Shown: piece after piece, positions 11,336 to 22,848 of the stretch
Layout of the letters: every line of letters starts with the position of its first letter
Position numbering within the stretch: position 1 is the stretch's first letter
From: Escallonia rubra
Lineage: Eukaryota; Streptophyta; Magnoliopsida; Escalloniales; Escalloniaceae
Length of the DNA stretch: 64,000 nt
Assembly: GCA_033065855.1 (NCBI GenBank)
Contig: JAVXUO010003135.1
Coordinates: forward strand, 124,001-188,000
Direction: 5' to 3'
Program-made: the position numbers and the translations under genes
The notes under the pieces: model-generated
What the model was told of the DNA's origin: nothing
Databases searched by the model: none
Seen by the model: only the letters and a program-made list of their open reading frames with translations

Positions 11336-12309
11336 TACTTTATATGTGGATTTATATATACAAAACTGAAAGCGGTTTAATTTGATGTTGTATGTACAAA
11401 CTAACGAGAGAATCTCCTTTTTTGTGCAAGAAGTTAACTAGAAATGTGGAGACAAAAAGTATTCACTTTCTCTTAAAATGCAGTTATATTTGTAGAAGAG
11501 ATTTGATAAAAAAAAATAAAAACCTAGTAAGGATTGGTCATTTCTATAAGGAATTATAGCACACCGAATTTATTTTCCAAATCTCTCCTAGAACTTAGTA
11601 AATTCATCTTATCAACAAGAAATTTTGTGCAATGTATTTTCGAATCCTCTAAGAAACTTTCAGTTTAATTATCTCATCCAAATACATTATTACGAGTTGA
11701 TAAACTGCCTAATCCCTTTTTTTTTGGATAAACTTTACACCTAAGCTTCGGTTGCTTGCAAGGCCACTCTATGACCGGGACTTTTAGGAATCTTGACATC
11801 ATTGATGGGACTTTTAGAATGTGTTTAAATGAAAGATTTCTAAAAATTTGTTTGTTTTCAAATTTATGAAATTAAAAATTTAATGTTTGGACAATTTTAT
11901 AGAAACAAGTACTTTATATGTGGATTTACATATACAAAACTGAACTCGGTTTAATTTGATGTTGTATGTACAAACTAACGAGAGAATCTCCTTTTTTTGT
12001 GCAAGAAGTTAACTAGAAATGTGGAGACAAAAAATATTCACTTTCCCTTAAAATGCAGTTACATCTGTAGAAGAGATTTGATAAAAAAAAAAACTAGTAG
12101 GGACCGGTCATTTCTATAAGGAATCATAGCACACTGAATTTATTTTCCAAATCTCTCCTAGAACATAGTAAATTCATCTTATCAACAAGAGATTTTGTGC
12201 AATGTATTTTTGAATCCTCTAAGATACTTTCAGTTTAATTATCTCATCCAAATACATTCTTACGAGTTGATAAACACTGCCTAATCCCTTTATTTTTTAT
12301 TTTTGGATA
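11336..12309. repeat. Two direct copies of a 0.4-kb segment
   Basis: 11,336-11,732 and 11,910-12,309 are close direct repeats, starting tactttatatgtggattta and ending gcctaatcccttt. Between them lies the start of tandem unit 2. Neither copy is present in the right arm of the inverted duplication. Confidence 0.85.
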
Positions 12310-14400
12310 ATATGATGCTGATTTAATCTTAAAAAGGTCCAGAATTGTAAGTCCGCAATTAAGTATCGGGTCATTTCGACAAAGTAGATATGAAATTTTG
12401 ACCCTCAAAATTTTTGAAGACAAGGTAATAATCGCTTTCAATTGTATTGAGAGTGTGTTGATAGTAATATAATATTGATCCGTAAAATTAGAAAAATGTA
12501 GGCAAGTTTACTCACGAGACTAGTTTAACAAAGTGGGGGCTTTAAATGTAATTCAAAGCAACCACTTCAAGGAAGTTTCCACGGCGATGAACTTTTAAGG
12601 AAGACAAAAAAGAAAGAGAGACCGAAAAGGGTAACGCCTTAAAATCAGGGTAACGTCCGTTTGTCCATATCACGTGACTCTGCCACGGCACCTCATGAAC
12701 ATTTTTCGGTACGAGCTCTATCGTGCTAATATGTTAAAGAGGAAAAGACTGCCACTTCCTTTGGCCGTTGGACTAGGGAACAGGTGAATGGGGGGTTGTC
12801 AGTTGTGATACTCTCTCATAGGCCCCGTCAGCACTTGGTACAGCCCCGCCACAAATTAACCAAGATTCCACAGCCGTGTGCATTATTCAAAGCCACGCCA
12901 TGCATGACCTACCTAACTTGGCAAAAGGTTAAAACTGTAGTGATTCCTTCCTCCACCCAACATCGCCATTTATATTGTATATTATATTATATAATATAAA
13001 TGTTATTTTATCTGTGTCAGGTTTCTAGCGGCTCTGGTGCTCCTAAGAAAAGAGAAAGAGGAAAGTAAAGGAGTCGTACTTCACAAAATTTTGTTTTCAT
13101 GTTTAATGATGATGAATTTTTTTTTTTTTCTGTATTTTAAATTTTTTTCAATTTTTTTTTTTGGATAAAAAAATTCAAACAGTAGTCATAAAACTGAAAA
13201 CATACTTTGGGTGTTTTCACCTTTTTCTACTGATTGTATTTTCTGACACAGAAAATAATTAACAATTTAGTATGAATTAACAGAGAATAATTAAGAGAGA
13301 ATAATTTGGTATTCTCTATGTCAGAGAATACCAATCTTGTCAGAAAATACCAATCTTCTCTTCACTGTTCACATTTCTGTGACATGCATGCCGCCTAGCT
13401 GTCTCTCTCCCCCTCCATTTTTCCAATGAATAACAGGGAAGGCGTGCGAGTACTTGTTGATCCCAAATGCCCTTTTTAAGTAATAAGACTTTCTTCCTAG
13501 GTACAAAACCAGGATTCCAGCAGTGGATTCCGACGAAACCAGGCCCACCTACATGCAACAAAGTTGAGTTACAGTATATAGAGGTCGCAGATCCGAGAGA
13601 AAGATCAATGGGATTGGGTTCCCCCACCTTTTAGCGTTGCGAACTCCACTGCAACTTTAAGTTCATGGACACAGAAAACTGCGCTTTGGCACATGCACCA
13701 CGACAGTCCAAATACCCTAAAGGCCAAAAAACACAATTCTATGCATGATTTTAGAAAACATCATACTTTGTTGGGGATTGTCTGGAATTCAAGTTTGAAT
13801 TCTTTACTAAAATAAGTTGGGAATTGTCTTTCAAGAAGGAAAGGACAAGGGCGGGAGATATGAGTTGTTATTTTTTCAAGTTGGATAAGGGACTATTGCA
13901 CCATGTTTATACTATAAAATATATCTGGAGCCTTTAGGTTACCCATTTAAGTGATGGGTTTCATGATTTAAGTACCATTATCACCACCCTTATTTTCGGC
14001 ATTCATTTTCAACGGTTATATTTTTTATTACCAAATTTTTTTACCCAAAAAAAGATTTGCAATTAACAATTTGTAACCTTGTGCAATGGTTATATTTGTA
14101 TTTAATCTTAGCCTCCAACTCACGTATAAAAAGAGGCTTTTATTACCATTTTAATCCAAAAATTTTCTTTCAAGTTAAGATAAGCTTTATACCTCATGTC
14201 GTTATTGGCAGGGTATAAGCGCTTAAGAGTCCACGCCTCGCCCATGTTGCAATCACTAATTTATGGTGTATGTGTTAGTTGTGTTTGTCTACATTTTTTA
14301 TTATTTACAACAAAAGATTTGGTGATTATACATTACTCTCGTTTGAAAACTTGTACCGTCCGGCTACACATACTTTACACATTTGTACGCATTATAATGA
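11740..14400. repeat. Tandem unit 2 of the 2.6-kb duplication
   Basis: Direct repeat of 8262-10,897. Relative to unit 1 it lacks about 560 bp (the counterpart of roughly 10,276-10,838) and contains the second 0.4-kb repeat copy. It leads straight into the TLP2 upstream region, the arrangement the right arm shows in single copy. No genes recognised. Confidence 0.72.
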
Positions 14401-14461
14401 ATTAATTATTCCTGGTAACAACTTAAAATGGAGTTAGGGTTTCCCGCCGTGGTAGCTTTAC

Positions 14462-16239
14462 TTTTTTTTTTTTTGGTTAAAGGTCCTTTGTATTCATTTA
14501 AGCTCAATCATATACAAGAAAGACATATTTCAGCTATACATTTGCTGTGTGCTCTATTTTACAATATGAACATTATACTAAAGGTAGTCTTGGCATATCT
14601 AAACCCCATGCTTGGCAGATTTCCCTGTTTTGCTCTGTTGCATGACTTTGTTTCCAGCTAAGGGTTCTATAATATATCCACTGCTTGATCATTTGCATGA
14701 ATCCCTTCTCTGTAGCTTTTTTCTCACTGAAAATTCTTGCATTCCTCTCTTGCCAAATCCCATATATTACCACAGCAATTATGAGTTTACACATTCTGGC
14801 TTTGAAGCTTTTCCCCCTGAAATGTACCATTGAGTATTGACTGAACTGCTGCCATGATATTAGTGGTATCTTCATGTTCATTTTCTCAAAAGCCTCTTTC
14901 CATATATTCTGTGCATAAGAGCATTGCACAAAAAGGTGGTCTTCAGTTTCAGAATAGTTGCTGCACAGGACACACTGATCATCTTGGATAATATTCCATG
15001 TCTTTAACTTTGTCTTAGTTCTCAAACCCCTTTTATATAATAGCCAAAGGATCACAGCACATCTTGGAATGTGCCCTTTGAACCAAATCAACTTGCTCCA
15101 GGGAGCCCTTGGGCCTTTTGATCTAAGTCCCTCCCATGCTGATTTGATGGTAAACTCACCATTGGGATTGAGTCTCCATGTTACCTCATCATGATTCCCA
15201 TTAGCAGGGGCTGGTCTTGTGGCCAAGATTTTGTTCAAGCTTTTGAGTTCCTCTGATCTGTTATGTAACAAATTCCATTGATTGCCTTCTATGATCTCAC
15301 TGACTTTGGCATTGATTCCCAGGCCTGAGTCATATATGATCCTCTGCCCATATTGCTGAATTATTGGTATCTCTAGGATCCAATTGTCTAACTACAACCA
15401 AGTTGAATTCCCACTTCCCACTTTATAATATATGAATTGGCTGCATTTTCCTCTGAGCTTTAAAAGTTTGCACCAAGTCCATGACAAGGATACTGGTGGC
15501 TTGAAGGTCCATAGATGTCTCTGTTTGATGATGAAAATGTGGCACCATTTCACCCATAGGGAATCCTTTTTGTGAGCTAGATCCCAAAGGTGTTTGCAAA
15601 TAACAGCCTTATTCCACTCCTCTACTCTTTTTAAGCCTAAACCTCCTTCATTTTTTGGAAGGCATAAGTTTTTCCAGGCTACTTTAGCTCCATTGCATTT
15701 AGCATCCTTGCCATGCCAAACAAAAGCTCTAATTTTTCCTTTAATCAACTTGATAATGCTTTTTGGTAGTATGAAGATGGAACACCAATAAACAAACATA
15801 CTACTCAAAACTGAAATTGCCACTTGTAATCTGCCAGCATAAGAGAGAGTTTTAGTTGCCCAGCATGAGATCTTCTTTGTCAACTTCTCTACAAGCATTT
15901 TGCAATCCTGGATTTGTAGCTTAGTTGATATTAAAGGCACTCCAAGATATGTAACAAGCAACTTTCCAATTGGTATACCAACTAGATCTGCCATGCTTCT
16001 TGCATTATCTTCATCCACACCAGCAAAAAAAATAGCACTTTTGTTTAGGTTGGGGGCTAGGCCAGATAGTTGCTCAAACTCCTCCAAAGCTGACTTGATA
16101 ATTCTGATGGTACATGGCTTAGCATGAGCTAGGAGAAAAAGATCATCTGCAAAACTCAAATGGTGTAACTGAAGCTCTTTGCATTTAAAGTGGTATGCAA
16201 GGTCCCTGTTTGCTGCATAATTTTGCATAATTCCAGAGA
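14462..16239 (-). mobile_element. 5'-truncated L1-type LINE
   Basis: A 1,778-bp insertion with a 13-T run at its left edge (poly(A) on the minus strand) is flanked by 16-bp repeats gccgtgg[t/c]agctttac (14,446-14,461 and 16,240-16,255). The empty site is preserved at 11,265-11,280 and at 62,811-62,826. Minus-strand coding from 16,239 to 14,573 gives the C-terminal half of ORF2: reverse transcriptase from just before the FADD catalytic box, through the thumb region, then a zf-RVT domain (CVLCSN...ETEDHLFVQC). There is no RNase H domain. The frame is open throughout except one TAG at 15,392-15,394 that likely replaces Trp, so the insertion is young. Confidence 0.93.
14573..16239 (-). pseudogene. 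LINE ORF2 fragment (RT C-terminal part and zf-RVT)
   Basis: About 555 codons of one reading frame. It has the FADDLFLL catalytic box near the N-terminus, the YLGVPL motif, then a GGLGLKRVEEWN block and a C-terminal zf-RVT zinc knuckle ending in a YGIWQERNARIF block. It belongs to the plant L1/LINE reverse transcriptase family, needed for target-primed reverse transcription. The endonuclease and N-terminal RT are lost by 5' truncation, and one in-frame stop interrupts the rest. Confidence 0.88.
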
Positions 16240-16351
16240 GCCGTGGCAGCTTTACGAACTTCAACTACAACTAAAAAAGAAAACAAAAAACAAAAAAGGG
16301 ATCATGGACAGGAAGGGGTAGGTTAGGGAAAGTGCGGCCTCTGGCACCTCC

Positions 16352-16358
16352 ATAAAAG
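16352..16358 (+). promoter_or_regulatory. TATA box of TLP2
   Basis: ataaaag about 95 bp before the ATG; the right-arm copy has ataaaac at the equivalent place (62,715-62,721, minus). Confidence 0.5.
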
Positions 16359-16448
16359 GCCCCCAAGGCATGCTCCTCAACCTCAAGTCTGAAATCAACT
16401 GAACCTCTCAGCTCCCAATCCCATACGACCAATTTCCAATTAATTGGA

Positions 16449-17633
16449 ATGGCGGAAACACTCTCTCTTGCCCTAGGCTTCCTCCTCCTAAATGCTGCCA
16501 TTCTTCCCTTTTCAGCAGGTGAACTACATGTAGCCAGCTAGCAGCATTTCACCCGCGTAAAAAGTTGCAGCAGCATTCCCTTTTTATTTTTTACGGAGTA
16601 GTTTTTATTACATGCATCTTTTCTATCTTTCTGCAGGAGGTGCATACTCAACCAGATTGAAGCTGGCAAACGAGTGCGCCTACACCATTTGGCCAGGCGT
16701 AGTTTCAGGCCGCGGGGAATCGCCCGTCTCCACCCTCGCCACCAGTTTTACGCTTGAACCGGGCGAGTCAGCTTCCATTTTCATCCCTGTCGGCCCATGG
16801 TCAGGTCAGCTCTCTGGGCTCGAACCCACTGTTCCTACGACTACACCGGTCGATTCACCTGCCTAACCGGCGATTGCGGCACGGGGTCCACAGAATGCGC
16901 CTCCGCGCAGACCGTGCCCCCGGTGACCGTAGCCGAGTTCAACATCAGTGGCAACGGCGGACTGGACTTGTACGTCGTGAGCTCCTTGCTTGGTTACAAT
17001 CTGGGGATCTTGGTGGTGCCTCACGCCAGCAGCGGAGGCGATTGCATGGCCTCCGGGTGCGTCAACGATGTCGAAGGCGGCTGCAAGTCTGAAACGAGTG
17101 GCGCGTGCAATAGCACGTGCTTCGCGTTTGGTGACCCTAAGTATTGCTGTAGTGGGGCGCACACGCGGTGCAAGTCGAGTCCTTACTCTCAGTATTTCAA
17201 GAGTAGGTGCCCCTACGTATTTGATTATTACATGTACGCTGGTACAAGGAATAATACTGGGCGCTTTGCCTGTATCTCTGCTGACTACGCCATCACATTT
17301 TGTCCACATCCGTCGAGGTAATTTTCCTCTTTTTTGTTTCTGTCATTATAAAAGGAATACCGGGTAAATCAGTAATCATCTGCTAAATTTATCTCTTATA
17401 ATATGTTTTAATAGATTTTTAATTGTTGGCAATGCAGCTTGAAATCTTCCACTAAAGCCGTATCTCGCCCATCTGGGGCTACGAGAACTAAAAGAGTCAT
17501 CGTTATAGTAGCGGTGGTTATTGTGACTGTTATAACTATTTTACTGATCGTTTTCAACATTTTGGACCCTGTTCTAGCGATTTCTATTGCTTCAGCAGCT
17601 TATACAGCTCTTGCCCTATTATATGCCTTATAA
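16449..17633 (+). pseudogene. Frameshifted thaumatin-like gene with membrane tail (pseudo-TLP2)
   Basis: This is the left-arm twin of TLP3, with the same exon layout: 16,449-16,518, 16,637-17,317 and 17,438-17,633, introns 118 and 120 bp. Exon 2 carries an extra CT in agctctctggg near 16,811-16,815, so the frame ends at 16,866 after about 100 residues. A 9-bp deletion near 17,165 removes three residues before a conserved Cys. Apart from these, the thaumatin signature (GRFTCLTGDCGTGSTEC, fully matching the PROSITE-type pattern) and the two-helix tail (TKRVIVIVAV..., NILDP, ...YTALALLYAL) are preserved. Splice sites remain consensus. A sequencing error at the CT repeat is the main alternative explanation. 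Its promoter lies just beyond the LINE insertion. Confidence 0.85.
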
Positions 17634-18050
17634 GAATTCTTGATTGGATTCGTTCAGGCAATCTTGTATACGTGTTTACGTTTTTCGTTCTTTATTTTTT
17701 TGCACGGAGGCATCCTTTGACAAGTCATCCTCGGCTTTTGCTGTTCACAAGGCCCTTGATTGTGTAATAGAGTTAGAAAATGTGAAGATAGTCTTACTCT
17801 TACTCTCTAATCAAGGCCTTCTTATTATTAGTTTTTGAATATCAAATTACTCATCTTGAAAAAGTGATGTTTTCTTCATATACATTTCGTTATCCCAATT
17901 GTCTATGGTGATTGTCTATGGTTTCCGAACAAAAACTTGAGTTTATTTGGCTTTACTAGTTTTTTCTTTGTTTCTTTGAATTTTTTTCACTTCACTTTCT
18001 TAGGATTGAGTTATTACTTGCAACTTTTGATTTGTACTCATTATTTTTAC

Positions 18051-18200
18051 TAGAGGTGGTAATGACAACCCAACATGATTTACTCGCTCAAATCCGTCTA
18101 CTTAATATTTATCCAAACCCGTCCATTAAATAATTGAGTTTAAATGGCCAATAATATGTGACCAATAATCCACGAGCTTAAATGGTTGCCCCTCAATTGA
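18051..18200. mobile_element. hAT-like terminus shared by both arms
   Basis: tagaggtggtaatgacaaccc followed by CAACCC/AACCCG-like motifs looks like a hAT end. The right-arm counterpart around 60,900-61,022 reads tagagttggcaatgacaaccc in reverse. The other terminus was not located. Presence in both arms means insertion before the inverted duplication. Confidence 0.35.
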
Positions 18201-19010
18201 TACAAAGTAGTATAGTCTGACTTTTTCTAAAAACTCAAACTTAAAATTTTACTCAACCACACTCGACAACAAGTGACCATGCTGCCGCCACCTCCCTCAA
18301 TCACCTGCTTGACCTTACCACCTGATTTCGTTGTCGTCACATCACCCATCGCTATTGCCACTATCGCTACCTATCGTCGTCTCAACCACCAATTGATCTT
18401 TTGTTTTTCATCAATTGCTATCTTGTGGGTGATCTTCAAACCTTGATTTGCACTGTTGAGTTTTGAGTTTTGAGTTTTGATGGCATAACGCCAACACAGT
18501 TGAAAACACATTACCTCTTTTTTCAGCTATAAAGAACTCATACTCATTCAAGCAATATAAATATTCCGTTTGTTTTACTGGGAATTGATGTGTTTATTGC
18601 ATAAACCATATTTGGTGCAAGAAAATTCTGTAATAAATGGAATATGTTTGTTTTGTCAATTAACTCTTCATGGAATCTCAAATTTCTTTTCACTTAGTTC
18701 AAAATTTGGGTTTCTTTGACCTACTCGCCATTTTCTCCTATATCGGATGAAGAACACCATAATCAACTTTTAATAAAAATATTTCAAAATCAGCTCTAAA
18801 ATTCAGGCACATACACAGGCACACGGATAAAGCCACTCATTATACAATACGTTGTCCTGAAATGAAATATCAGCCTATGGCAAGCCAAAAGGTACATTTT
18901 AATATTTTATGAAGGAGCTAGTAATAAAAACTCTCCCTACAAAAAATATCCTCTCTCTCTCCCCCCTTCCTTGCTTTTTCTTTCTCCCTTCCTGATGTAC
19001 TCCGTAATAA

Positions 19011-19011
19011 G

Positions 19012-19054
<43 letters not shown>
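19011..19054. repeat. (CT)n microsatellite
   Basis: About 21 CT dinucleotides, inside a repeated ccttgctttctctttctcc context. The right-arm counterpart near 60,048 is far shorter, so the locus has changed length since the duplication. Confidence 0.9.
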
Positions 19055-19055
<1 letters not shown>

Positions 19056-20054
19056 CCCTTCCTTGCTTTCTCTTTCTCCCTTCCTGATGTACTCCGTAAT
19101 AAGCTTCTTATAATGCCCATCCTCAGCCATATTTTGCTACGTCCAATCAAGTAGATCTACATGTGATAAATTTTTGGCGAAATTTAAGGTTTTTGGTGAA
19201 TTTCAGTTCTGGCCGAATATTCAATATTTGGATGATCGAGTGTTAACCTATGGTTCCTCGACTCATCTTGCGTTAATACACTTGTTGCATCGTCGGTTTA
19301 CAACCTTTTTTCGGTGACGCTTATCCGCTGAAATTTTATGATCATCGTTTTATTTGAACAGATCTAGTGTTCGTGGTCGCCTTGAGTCTCTGTTTCCATC
19401 GTCGAATTCCGGCCATTTTCTAACGATGGCCTTTTCACTCCTTTTCTTTGATTTTTTTTTTATTTTTTATGTTAGACCTATCAATTAGTGTGATCAAGAT
19501 GTGTCGTCATTTCTGTGCCCTGTTTCTAGACGACAGTCTACACTTGAAATTTCACGATTGTCATTTTCTTATATTAGATCCAAAGTCCAGTGTTAATGAC
19601 AAATTGCCAGTTTGGTCATCAGATTCCGGCCATTTTTTGACAACAACATTTTCACTTAAATTTACCGAGCATCATTTATTTCTAGTTTTTTTCTCCCTCC
19701 GGCGCGTGAGTATAGTTTGCAACTTATAAAAAGAAGGGCTAATTACACCTATGTCCCTGAGGTTTGGGGGTAATTACACTCGAGGACACAAAGTTTTAAA
19801 ATGTAACACTTATGTCCGTTGACAAACGTAATACAAAAAAACTTAACGGTTCTGACAAAAAGACCAAGTTGCACCTAAATAAAAGTTGAAACTCCTGATA
19901 TGCCCTTGGTCTTCTTCTTCAACCTTACACATACAAACACACACCAATCGCACGCCTGAGGGGAGATGGGGGTGAGGGGACAGTCTGAGAACTGTCGACG
20001 CCGGAGCCGAAGGCCGGAATCACCAGACGAAAGATCTGTCGCTGCCATTTAAGC

Positions 20055-20265
20055 GTCTTCTACCGCTGCTTCTCCGCCGCCTCCTTTGCCTGCAAAGCCA
20101 TCGACAAGCGCCTCCTCACTGACTCCATCGACAAGCTCCTCCACCTCCTCTCCGGCCATCCCAACATCATCTAGCTTTTCCACCTCTAGGAGGACAACGA
20201 CGCCTTCCTCCTCGTCACTGACCGTCATAACCAGTTGGTGGCACCGACAACGCTTCCTCGAACCA
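20055..20265 (+). pseudogene. Captured PEPC-kinase-like fragment
   Basis: Plus-strand reading from 20,058 gives FYRCFSAASFACKAIDKRLL, then TDSIDK, LLHLLSGHPNII, LFHL and EDNDAFLLVTD. This matches the N-lobe of plant phosphoenolpyruvate carboxylase kinases (PPCK), related to CDPKs: the ACKAIDK lysine of subdomain II, the SGHPNI segment and the ED-acid loop. Two in-frame TAGs and a short internal deletion before LLHLLS show it is not functional. It lies wholly within the Pack-MULE, so it was captured from elsewhere. Exact kinase subfamily inferred from motif recall. Confidence 0.7.
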
Positions 20266-20317
20266 CCCCAAGTGTAGACGATGAACACCGACAAGATGGC
20301 CTCTCTCAAATCTGCCG

Positions 20318-20395
20318 GCGTGGGGCCAAGGGAGGGGGATGTCGGCGTGGGGCAAGGGAGACGGATGTCGACGTGGGGCAAAGGAGGCGGCTACC
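20318..20395. repeat. Three copies of a 25-30 bp GC-rich repeat
   Basis: gtcg[g/a]cgtggggcaa[g/a]ggag occurs three times in tandem inside the Pack-MULE, just after the kinase fragment. Confidence 0.75.
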
Positions 20396-22848
20396 AGCGC
20401 GTGGAGATTGTTTGTCAGATTTGACCAAAAGTTTAATTTACAGATTGAGATTTAGGTTTTTGAAGCCCTAATTTGCATATTGAGAACCCTTTCTGATGCA
20501 GATTGAGAAATTTGATGAAATCAAGATAGAGAACCAATTAATTTTATGGTTTTACCTTGATCTTTAATTAAGGCTTGATATCTTAATATAAATTTTTAAA
20601 AAAAAATATACAGTACATACAGTACAAGGGGTAGTATTGTCATTTTTAAAATACGTATCGATGACATCATAAAAAAAGTACACTTTTTGGACGGAACCCT
20701 GACGGATGGATACGAGTGATACATTTGAAACACTTTTGGTCACGAAATGTTACATTTTGAAACTTTGTGTCCCTAACTGTAATTACACTCTATCCTCAAG
20801 GATATAGGTGTAATTAGCCCTCAAAAGAAAGTGTCTGGTTTTGAGTGATGGCTTATAGCCCTGCAAGGATACAATTTGATAAAATGGTTAAAACGAAACT
20901 CACTTACATCAGTATCCCAGTTATCTTACTAACCGGAGTAGAGATTAGGGAAAGGTTTAAAGAAACACTTTGGAACTTGCACATTGCACCTTACTTCCTC
21001 AACAAGTCTGAGCCACCACCGCTAATTGGAGTGACCACCTCCCCCCACCAGAACCCATCGCCAAACTAACGTCGCCGCCGTCCCCCATCACTGAACCCAC
21101 GCCGCCACCGTCACCCATCACCAGATCTACGCCGCCCTGCTCTACCGAACCGGACACCACCAAGCCAACATCAACTGCAAATGTCAGATCGGTGACTGGA
21201 TTGATGGAGAGGAGGGGAATAGTGTTTAGAGATAGGATCGATGCTTTAGAGAGGAAAAAATTAAACGAGGTTTTATTAAGAGATTGTGACGAGGGGGGAG
21301 CAGACGAAAAACCATGGAAAGCTGTGGTTGGTGAAGTGGTTGTCCATGTGCGCAACCCTGCATTATTATTGGGCTAATTCATGGCGAGGCTGTGAACTGA
21401 TGGGTTAAAGTTACAAATTTGCTCATGAAAAAGCTAGTATCACTGCAAGAATTTCAAAATTTCCCCATTTAATTAGTAAAATGGAACACAAATTAAAATT
21501 ACTAAGGTGAATTGCTTCGGAATTAAAACAGTTAAGTTGTGGGCATTCATCCTCAAAGAATTGATTGTCTAATAACGTATAAAAAGCTACTCTGATACTC
21601 TTCTTTAATGGACATGAAAAATTACGCAAATTTTTTGAAATCTTTCATTTTTATTATAAAGATATTTTGATCTTTCATATTCGCTTGTTATTTTGTTGTT
21701 TTTTTAATGGGAAACGATGTCTGAACTTTACTTTTTCACTTAAGTTATCTTTAGTATCGTTATATAACTACTTTCATGACAAACCGAGACATCTGATAAA
21801 TACAGTAAAACATGTTAGACAGCAAGACCCGACTCGTTAGGATCCTCTTTTTATTTTTATTTTTTATAAACTATGTGTTTAACGCTACACCTTTAACTAC
21901 ATAATTAAATTGCTTCATTAAAAACTAACCGAAAGCTTGACCGAAAGGATGTAGGGACTCGGAGAGATGCAGGTAAAGACCCGGTGTTTCCCGGATGCAA
22001 GAACGAACCAGAAAGTATTGGCACCACTGGCGATGCAAGAAAACTACGAGGTACGACTCTTCATAATAGCGTTGTTGATGACACATTTCCACAATCTTCA
22101 TTACTCCCGGCTTGTTTTAGTGCTGACACATCTTAACCAAATTATTAGAGGAAAAAAAATGCGTCAGTTTGAATCAATCGTATTACTTGTTGGTCTATTG
22201 ATTTTATTCTTCACAAGTTGTTCCTTTTAGTTCACTCTTTTTCGGTGGAAATACAAACAAATATGTGTATCAGAGAAATTCAAGTGGCCTCATTCAATTC
22301 TAGTACACCATTTGAACATAATTGAGTCATCTTGAATCAGGGCATTTCTGAAAGATTGTCATGGTATCTCAAGAACGAGGGTTAAGATCATGAACTTTGT
22401 TTTTGTGGGAATCAAAGAATTGACCATTCCATGTGGATGGTGACTATTTAACTTAAGTTCCATGCGAATTGTTATTGGATTAATTGAAACTAATGGACAC
22501 CTTAACTAGCCCTTACCGAAATTGGAAACAGCAAGCAATTTGATACCTTTTCTGGAAAAAAAAAAAAAAAGAGATAAAACGAAGTAGGAAGAAACCTGTG
22601 GACATTGGTGATGCCTGCAGCTCTACATCAGTTGATTGCTATTTTGAGAAAAAGCATCTAAGTTCGCAAGAGCTCGTAAATTGTCATTGTTATTCCCCTT
22701 AAAAATCAACGCTCTAATACTGAAGCCCTTTCTTCCTAAGTCCATTTCTCTTTGACAAAATCATTCCATGTCAACCTTCATTCACTTACCACCTCGTTGA
22801 CCAAACATAACTTTGAGATAAGCATATGTACTATCCTCCAGCTCGGTT

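Larger units (their letters stand above)
19736..20820. mobile_element. Mutator-like Pack-MULE
   Basis: A 1,085-bp element with long terminal inverted repeats. Both ends begin gggctaattacacctat and remain similar for about 75-90 bp (…ggacacaaagttt[t/c]aaaatgtaaca). It is flanked by 9-bp repeats taaaaagaa (19,727-19,735) and tcaaaagaa (20,821-20,829), the Mutator length. The right arm has the empty site with one taaaaagaa (59,343-59,351 in reverse). There is no transposase; the GC-rich interior carries a protein-kinase fragment, which makes it a Pack-MULE. Confidence 0.9.
9754..22670 (+). repeat. Left arm of a large inverted duplication
   Basis: Matches 56,819-64,000 in reverse complement over long, nearly gapless blocks of high identity. 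It includes the TLP2 gene region (16,256-17,900) and downstream DNA to 22,670. It is longer than the right arm because it also holds a tandem duplication, a Helitron (10,898-11,216), a LINE (14,462-16,239) and a Pack-MULE (19,736-20,820). Homology stops abruptly after ctaagttcgcaag at 22,670. Position 9754 is only where the right arm meets the window edge, not a true outer boundary. Confidence 0.92.
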
